Source: Leclercia sp. 29361 (GTDB lineage: Bacteria; Pseudomonadota; Gammaproteobacteria; Enterobacterales; Enterobacteriaceae). From it: 64,000 nucleotides of DNA. Location of the stretch: contig NZ_CP049786.1 of the NCBI RefSeq assembly GCF_011290365.1, positions 4,154,001-4,218,000 on the forward strand, read 5' to 3'. Shown piece after piece: positions 59,398 through 64,000 of this stretch. The notes beneath the pieces are model-generated. The model ran no database searches. It was not told the DNA's origin and saw nothing but the letters and a program-made list of their open reading frames with translations. Position 1 is the first letter of the stretch; each line of letters begins with the position of its first letter. Both the position numbers and the translations under genes were made by a program.

Positions 59398-62300
59398 TAC
59401 TTATTCCCCAGAAGGTAGCGGAAGTAGAGGCTCGCGGTACTTTCGTTGTAATCACCAAAGGTGTCATAACCCACCTGTCCGCCGATGGTCATGTCTTTAT
59501 TGAGTTTGTAGTCCGTTGACGCGCGCAGGGTGTATCCCAGGCCGTTCTCGCTGCTGCCCTTGTAGAACGCCTCTTTGGCAAAACCACGGGAGACATAATC
59601 TTCCAGCTGTCGCTGCATGGCGGAATCTGTCGGGAAGTACGGACTCTCATCCTGGGAGTAAGACTGATACCCCACCGATGCCCCTAAGCCCAGCTTCCAG
59701 TTGTCATATTTCTGGGTGTAATCCACCGGGAAGGAGACGCTGATGTAATCCTGCGGACTGAAATAGCCACCCTGACCGTAGCTGAAGTAGCTCAGGTTCT
59801 TGTCAAAGTTCATGTAGTTCATGTTGATGCCGGCTTTTAACTCGCGATCGGCAGCATAGTACGGACGGAAATAGACCCCCGCCGAACCGTTGACGCTGGT
59901 GTTGCTCGGGACGTTCTCCCCGACGTAGTCATACACGCCAAACCCGGCATAGAAGCCCGCATCGGTATTGTCATAGCTCAGCTGGGCGCTGCCGCCGTTT
60001 TTGGTGACCTGGCCCCACTTCTTGCCGCTGTACTTATCTTCCACCCCAACGTAGGAGAGCAGGCTGTCCACCACCGCGCGACGTTCGCCGGTCAGGATCA
60101 GCTTGAGGTAATCCGTCAGCTGCGGCGACCACTGCACGCCCCCTACCAGCGTATTCAGATCCTGGCCCAGCGGCGTGGAGCCGACATCAATTTTGTACTG
60201 CTCCCCGGTGAGTGCCATTGCCACTTCGACCCCCTGGGCACTTTGCGAGCCCTGGGACGGCACCTTGATTTTGTCGATGTTCGGCAGCTCTGGCGGCGTG
60301 GTGGTGGAGGCGTTATACAGCTCCTCGGCCACCCCACCCTGGATCAGCGCCCCGGTACCAAACCGGCGGCTGGATTCATCGGACGAGGTGCCTGCATCGA
60401 GGCTGATCGGCGTGACGTTAACATCCAGACGCGAATCGCCGAACGGCACGGTGGACCACTGCAGCGGGGCCTTGATCTCCGTCAGCTTGCTCAGCCCCTC
60501 TTCGCCGTCACGTGCGCGCAGGGCAGTTGAACCCCGCGCCCAGGTGGCGGTTTTGTCGACCAGCATCTCCATCATGTTATCCACCTGCCGCAGCGTGCCC
60601 GCCTGGGCAGTTTCTACCGGCAGATCGGTGCGCACGGTGCCCGGCGGCGCGGTCTGTGGATTACGCGCCAGCTGGGCCACCTGCCACGGCATCGCCTGGC
60701 CGTAGAGCGACGGTGAGGCCGCCTCCACGCCCTGGCTGGAGGTACCGACAAACGGATTGTCGGCCAGGGCCAGACCGCCCAGCATCGGGGCGGTTTCGCC
60801 GTTATTGTTCTGCAGGCCGAGCAACTTGCCGCGGGCGGTGCGCAGATAGCTCATCGCCTGCTGATGGTTGCCCTGGGCCTCGGAGACCCGGGCCAGCAGC
60901 AGTAAGCGTTCCGGGGTGCTGTCGTTGGTCAGCCCGGCGGAAAGCTGCTTCGCTTTATCCACGTTGTTGCTGGCAAGGGCCACGTCGATGGCCCCGGCGC
61001 GCGCGTCCTGCTGCGGCGTGTCGCGGGTCATCAGGTAGTCGTAAACCACCCCGGCCTCTTTGTTCATCTTCCCGGACTGATAGACGCGGGCCATGGCAAA
61101 CATCAGATCGGTGTTCTGCGGATCGTTTTGCATGGCGCGGATCAGCTTGTCGTAGGCCGCCGCGTAGTTGCCCTGCACGCGCAGACGATCGGCCTCGTTG
61201 ATCACGTAGCCGTTGCGAATGCTCGCCAGCTGGGTCGGGGTACTGCGCGACTGCAGTTCCGGGCTGGCAAGCCAGGCCTGAGCTTCGCTGCCCAGTCCGG
61301 CCTGGTTCAGGACCGCAACCTGATCGGCATAGTCCCCGGCATTACCCTGCACGCCACGACGCATATTGTCGTGCACCACGCTCACCGCAGTGGTGACATC
61401 GCCGCTCTGGGCCAGCATCCGCGCCAGCTTGCCGGCGTCAGCCGGGCTTTGCGGCGGACGTGATGCCAGGGCTTTCAGGGTGTTGGCCGCCGCGGTCCGG
61501 TCGCCCTGGGCCAGATAGCGTTCGGCGACGTCCATCTGCAGGTTGTAATTCACCCGCTGGGACAGTTCGCGCATATCGCCGTTCTGGCTGGAGGCCGGAA
61601 TGCGTGACAGCAGCGTTTGCGACTGCTGCCAGGCGTTGTTTTCGCTGGCGAACAGGGCCGCCGCGTAGAGTTCGCTGTTGCTGGCGTTCGGGCGGAAGGC
61701 AGGCGTCATGACGTTAGCCGCCTCCGCGCTGCGCCCCTGCTTCTGCAGCAGTCGGGCTAAATCCAGACGCAGCCAGGGATCGGATGGATAGCGGGCCGTA
61801 CCCTGCTGTAACAGGGCGATAGCGCGCTGCGGATCGCCGTTGGCCACCGCCTGCTGGGCCTGACGACGCAGCGGATCGGTGGGGTTACCGCCGGAGACGC
61901 GCGGCTGCAGCCTCGCCTGCAGGCTGGCAGGCAGGGTTTGCAACATCGCCTGGGCTTCGGCGGTTTTGTTCTGCTCACGCAGGACGTAGTAGAGGTTTTC
62001 CCGCGCCGCGCCGTTATTTGGCTGCTCGGTCAGCAGGCCGCGCAGGGTCTGCTCTGCTGCGGTGTAATCTTTGTTATGCCGCTGGACGTCGGCCCGGAAC
62101 AGCTTCGCCGCCGCCCCCTGCTCGCCGCTGCGTTGGGTCAGGGGCGCGCTCAGCGCCAGGGCCTGGCTGACGTTACCCTGCTTGTAAGCCGCCTGCGCCT
62201 GGGCCAGCTGGCCGTAGAATTCGGCGTCCTGCGCCTGCTGTTTACGCTCGTCAGAAGCGGCACCGCCAAGGCTGGCCGCGCGGTTCAGGTACTGCGCGCC

Positions 62301-63269
62301 TGCGGCATAGTCGCCCTTGCGCAGGGCCACATAGCCCATCCCGGCCAGCGCATCGGCATCTTCCGGGTTGGCCTTCAGCACCTGCTCAAACTGGTTGCGG
62401 GCGGTATCGGTATTGCCGCTGTTCAGCGCCACATAGCCTTCGCCTTTTGCCGCTCCGCCGATGCTCTTGCGGTAGTGATCCTGCACCGCGGTATCGTTCG
62501 GATGACGCTGGAGGAAGGTCTGGTAATAGGCTTCGTCGCCCGCCTGCGGGCCCAGCCACAGCAGGGCCTGACGCAGGGATTTATCCGCATCCTGACTGCC
62601 GCTCGCCAGATCCTGCAGGATGTTCATCCCCTCGCGACGGGTGCTTTCCTGATAGGTCAGGACTTTACCCAGCGCAATTTTGACGTTGTTATCCTGCGGA
62701 TACTGGACGCGCAGCTGACGCAGCTCGCTCACCGCCTGCGGATAGAGGGACTTGTCCCCCGCCATGGTCAGATAGTACTCCGGGGCCAGGCTCGGCGGCG
62801 GCTGATTGCCGGTAAACAGGCTCTGCCAGGTGGCCAGCGCGGCGGGAATGTTGCCGCTGCGCGCCTGCTGACGGGCCAGCTCCAGCTGCCCGCGCGGCAC
62901 CTGCTGCATCTGTTTGGCGTTATCCAGCGCCTGCAAATTCGCATCCTGCGGCGAGACCGCCGTTAAGCGCTCGCGCCACTGGGCTGCCCCTTTGATGTCG
63001 CCGGCCTGCTGCGACCAGAGGGCCATCAGGTACAACGCCTGGGTGTTGTTGGCGTCGACCATCAGCACTTTTTTCAGCGATTCCATCGCCAGATTATCGT
63101 GAGACTTTTCGTGCCAGTAGTTGGCCTGATCGAACAGCGCTTTCAGCGCCGGGTTATTGGCTGACTGCGCGGCATCCGCCGCCTGGGCACCCTGGATGCC
63201 CCCGATCGCCAGCCCGCTGACCAGGCAAAGCACAGGCAGATGTCCGGCGGTTTTGTTTTTATTTTCCAT
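59397..63269 (-). CDS. bcsC: Cellulose synthase outer-membrane porin/TPR protein BcsC
   Basis: BcsC carries the nascent cellulose chain across the periplasm and outer membrane. The 1290-residue precursor starts at 63269 (MENKNKTAGHLPVLCLVSGL) behind AAGGGTGG; a GTG at 63290 is the alternative. A signal peptide ends near GAQAADA. About 19 TPR-type helical repeats fill residues ~40-800 (for example NPEDADALAGMGYVALRKGD). The C-terminal BcsC beta-barrel domain fills ~930-1290 and ends ASLYFRYLLGNK, with a terminal pattern suited to barrel assembly. It is preceded by bcsB and followed by bcsD. Confidence 0.96.
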   Translation of the reverse strand: MENKNKTAGHLPVLCLVSGLAIGGIQGAQAADAAQSANNPALKALFDQANYWHEKSHDNLAMESLKKVLMVDANNTQALYLMALWSQQAGDIKGAAQWRERLTAVSPQDANLQALDNAKQMQQVPRGQLELARQQARSGNIPAALATWQSLFTGNQPPPSLAPEYYLTMAGDKSLYPQAVSELRQLRVQYPQDNNVKIALGKVLTYQESTRREGMNILQDLASGSQDADKSLRQALLWLGPQAGDEAYYQTFLQRHPNDTAVQDHYRKSIGGAAKGEGYVALNSGNTDTARNQFEQVLKANPEDADALAGMGYVALRKGDYAAGAQYLNRAASLGGAASDERKQQAQDAEFYGQLAQAQAAYKQGNVSQALALSAPLTQRSGEQGAAAKLFRADVQRHNKDYTAAEQTLRGLLTEQPNNGAARENLYYVLREQNKTAEAQAMLQTLPASLQARLQPRVSGGNPTDPLRRQAQQAVANGDPQRAIALLQQGTARYPSDPWLRLDLARLLQKQGRSAEAANVMTPAFRPNASNSELYAAALFASENNAWQQSQTLLSRIPASSQNGDMRELSQRVNYNLQMDVAERYLAQGDRTAAANTLKALASRPPQSPADAGKLARMLAQSGDVTTAVSVVHDNMRRGVQGNAGDYADQVAVLNQAGLGSEAQAWLASPELQSRSTPTQLASIRNGYVINEADRLRVQGNYAAAYDKLIRAMQNDPQNTDLMFAMARVYQSGKMNKEAGVVYDYLMTRDTPQQDARAGAIDVALASNNVDKAKQLSAGLTNDSTPERLLLLARVSEAQGNHQQAMSYLRTARGKLLGLQNNNGETAPMLGGLALADNPFVGTSSQGVEAASPSLYGQAMPWQVAQLARNPQTAPPGTVRTDLPVETAQAGTLRQVDNMMEMLVDKTATWARGSTALRARDGEEGLSKLTEIKAPLQWSTVPFGDSRLDVNVTPISLDAGTSSDESSRRFGTGALIQGGVAEELYNASTTTPPELPNIDKIKVPSQGSQSAQGVEVAMALTGEQYKIDVGSTPLGQDLNTLVGGVQWSPQLTDYLKLILTGERRAVVDSLLSYVGVEDKYSGKKWGQVTKNGGSAQLSYDNTDAGFYAGFGVYDYVGENVPSNTSVNGSAGVYFRPYYAADRELKAGINMNYMNFDKNLSYFSYGQGGYFSPQDYISVSFPVDYTQKYDNWKLGLGASVGYQSYSQDESPYFPTDSAMQRQLEDYVSRGFAKEAFYKGSSENGLGYTLRASTDYKLNKDMTIGGQVGYDTFGDYNESTASLYFRYLLGNK

Positions 63270-63282
63270 AGTGTTACCACCC

Positions 63283-64000
63283 TTACTCACGATCTGAATC
63301 CTGTGGGTTAAGACGTTTGTGCGCGCGTTTTTTCAGTAACGAGTAGAGGCTCAGGCCAATAATCGTCGCGAACAGCAGTCCAAAAATCGCCAGCATGGCG
63401 GAGTGCTGCGTGGCATACCACACCACCATCATGTACCAGGGCATCTGGCCGCTCGGGAACTGCGGGCCGACGCGGAAACTGCGTACGCCGTTCTCATCGG
63501 TGATGATCGCGGTATCGCCGCGGATCCCGGCGTTGATGCGGGCGGAGTTGAGGTCGGTATGCAGACGCGCCAGCTGGGCGTCATCGCTGCCAATCGCCAT
63601 CACCACCAGACGTTCCGGGTTCCACTGGGAGCGGAAGCTGACAAAGCCGCGCCAGGATTCGTTCGACGAGAAGTAGCGGTCGGCATCGACGCCGGACGCG
63701 TTCCAGTCTCCCTCCAGCAGACGCTGCGCTTTTTCCCACAGTTTCGGTTCCCGCACGCCAAAGGTGTGCTCGTTGCTGACAAACGGCGACTGCGCCAGCA
63801 GGGCGCGGTTAAAGGCGGTTTGATCCAGCGAGGAGACCGCCAGCACGTCGCTGTTGCTCAGGCGCAGCAGGTTCGCACCGCCGGACGGCAGACCAAACAT
63901 CACGCGGTTATTGTTCAGCGCGGTGCCGGTGGCATTACCGGAACGGGCAGAGAGATCCAGCAGGGTGCTGATCTCGCTTTCGCTCGGGTTCTCCGGCAGG
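63283..64000 (-). CDS. bcsB: Cellulose synthase regulatory subunit BcsB (C-terminal part, cut by window)
   Basis: The reading frame is open through the window edge, so only about the last 239 residues of BcsB are present. BcsB is the periplasmic carbohydrate-binding partner of the synthase BcsA, held by one C-terminal helix. Here that helix is ATQHSAMLAIFGLLFATIIG with the tail LYSLLKKRAHKRLNPQDSDRE. Its stop lies just before the bcsC start; the operon's bcsA should lie to the right. Confidence 0.93.
   Translation of the reverse strand, partial: LPENPSESEISTLLDLSARSGNATGTALNNNRVMFGLPSGGANLLRLSNSDVLAVSSLDQTAFNRALLAQSPFVSNEHTFGVREPKLWEKAQRLLEGDWNASGVDADRYFSSNESWRGFVSFRSQWNPERLVVMAIGSDDAQLARLHTDLNSARINAGIRGDTAIITDENGVRSFRVGPQFPSGQMPWYMMVVWYATQHSAMLAIFGLLFATIIGLSLYSLLKKRAHKRLNPQDSDRE

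Noticed and set aside
61938-62966. 342-residue open frame opposite bcsC
   Set aside because: Shadow of the bcsC TPR coding strand.

Overview
The window is a chromosomal segment of an Enterobacteriaceae bacterium close to Enterobacter, Lelliottia or Leclercia. The evidence is gene order and near-identical protein sequence to the E. coli ygiQ-to-mug region (parC, qseBC, parE, tolC, ribB, hldE, glnE, cca, plsY, tsaD, rpsU-dnaG-rpoD, mug, ileX). REP/BIME palindromes and enterobacterial regulatory signatures support this. The species call is an inference.

Layout. 1-1456: AT-rich foreign-looking DNA with one unfamiliar gene (686-1321). It ends abruptly inside ygiQ, so only the first ~392 codons of that radical-SAM gene are present and the iron-sulfur motif lacks its third cysteine. 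2796-11083: conserved housekeeping genes (ftsP, plsC, parC, ygiW, qseB-qseC, mdaB-ygiN). 11221-17538: accessory block between ygiN and parE, with kbp, a small cyclotransferase-like protein, and a divergent AraC regulator facing a three-gene operon (DUF2264 protein, LacY-type symporter, GH88 unsaturated uronyl hydrolase). This block looks like a system for importing and cleaving unsaturated uronic-acid oligosaccharides. 17593-38747: conserved core (parE, yqiA-cpdA-yqiB-nudF, tolC, ygiBC, ygiD, zupT, ribB with its FMN riboswitch, ubiK, hldE-glnE-ygiF, ygiM, cca, uppP, folB, plsY).

38857-49204: a second accessory block where E. coli K-12 carries the tartrate (ttd) genes. It holds an MFS transporter, a noncoding hairpin-rich element, a complete urease operon (ureDABCEJFG) with all active-site residues intact, a secreted subtilase-like protein with an altered catalytic acid and a chitin-binding-like tail, and a divergent RcsB-like regulator that lacks its phosphoacceptor aspartate. 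49222-55478: tsaD, the rpsU-dnaG-rpoD macromolecular synthesis operon, mug and tRNA-Ile2. 55547-57890: an unknown gene, a gene-poor stretch with a coding relic, and an orphan UlaA-type PTS membrane component. 57931-64000: the distal part of a cellulose operon on the minus strand, bcsB (cut by the window edge), bcsC, bcsD, bcsZ.

The best candidates for something undescribed are the paired degenerate response regulator and subtilase-like protein, the uronide operon with its DUF2264 protein, and the DNA that broke ygiQ. All function statements rest on reading the sequence and on family knowledge; no searches were run.
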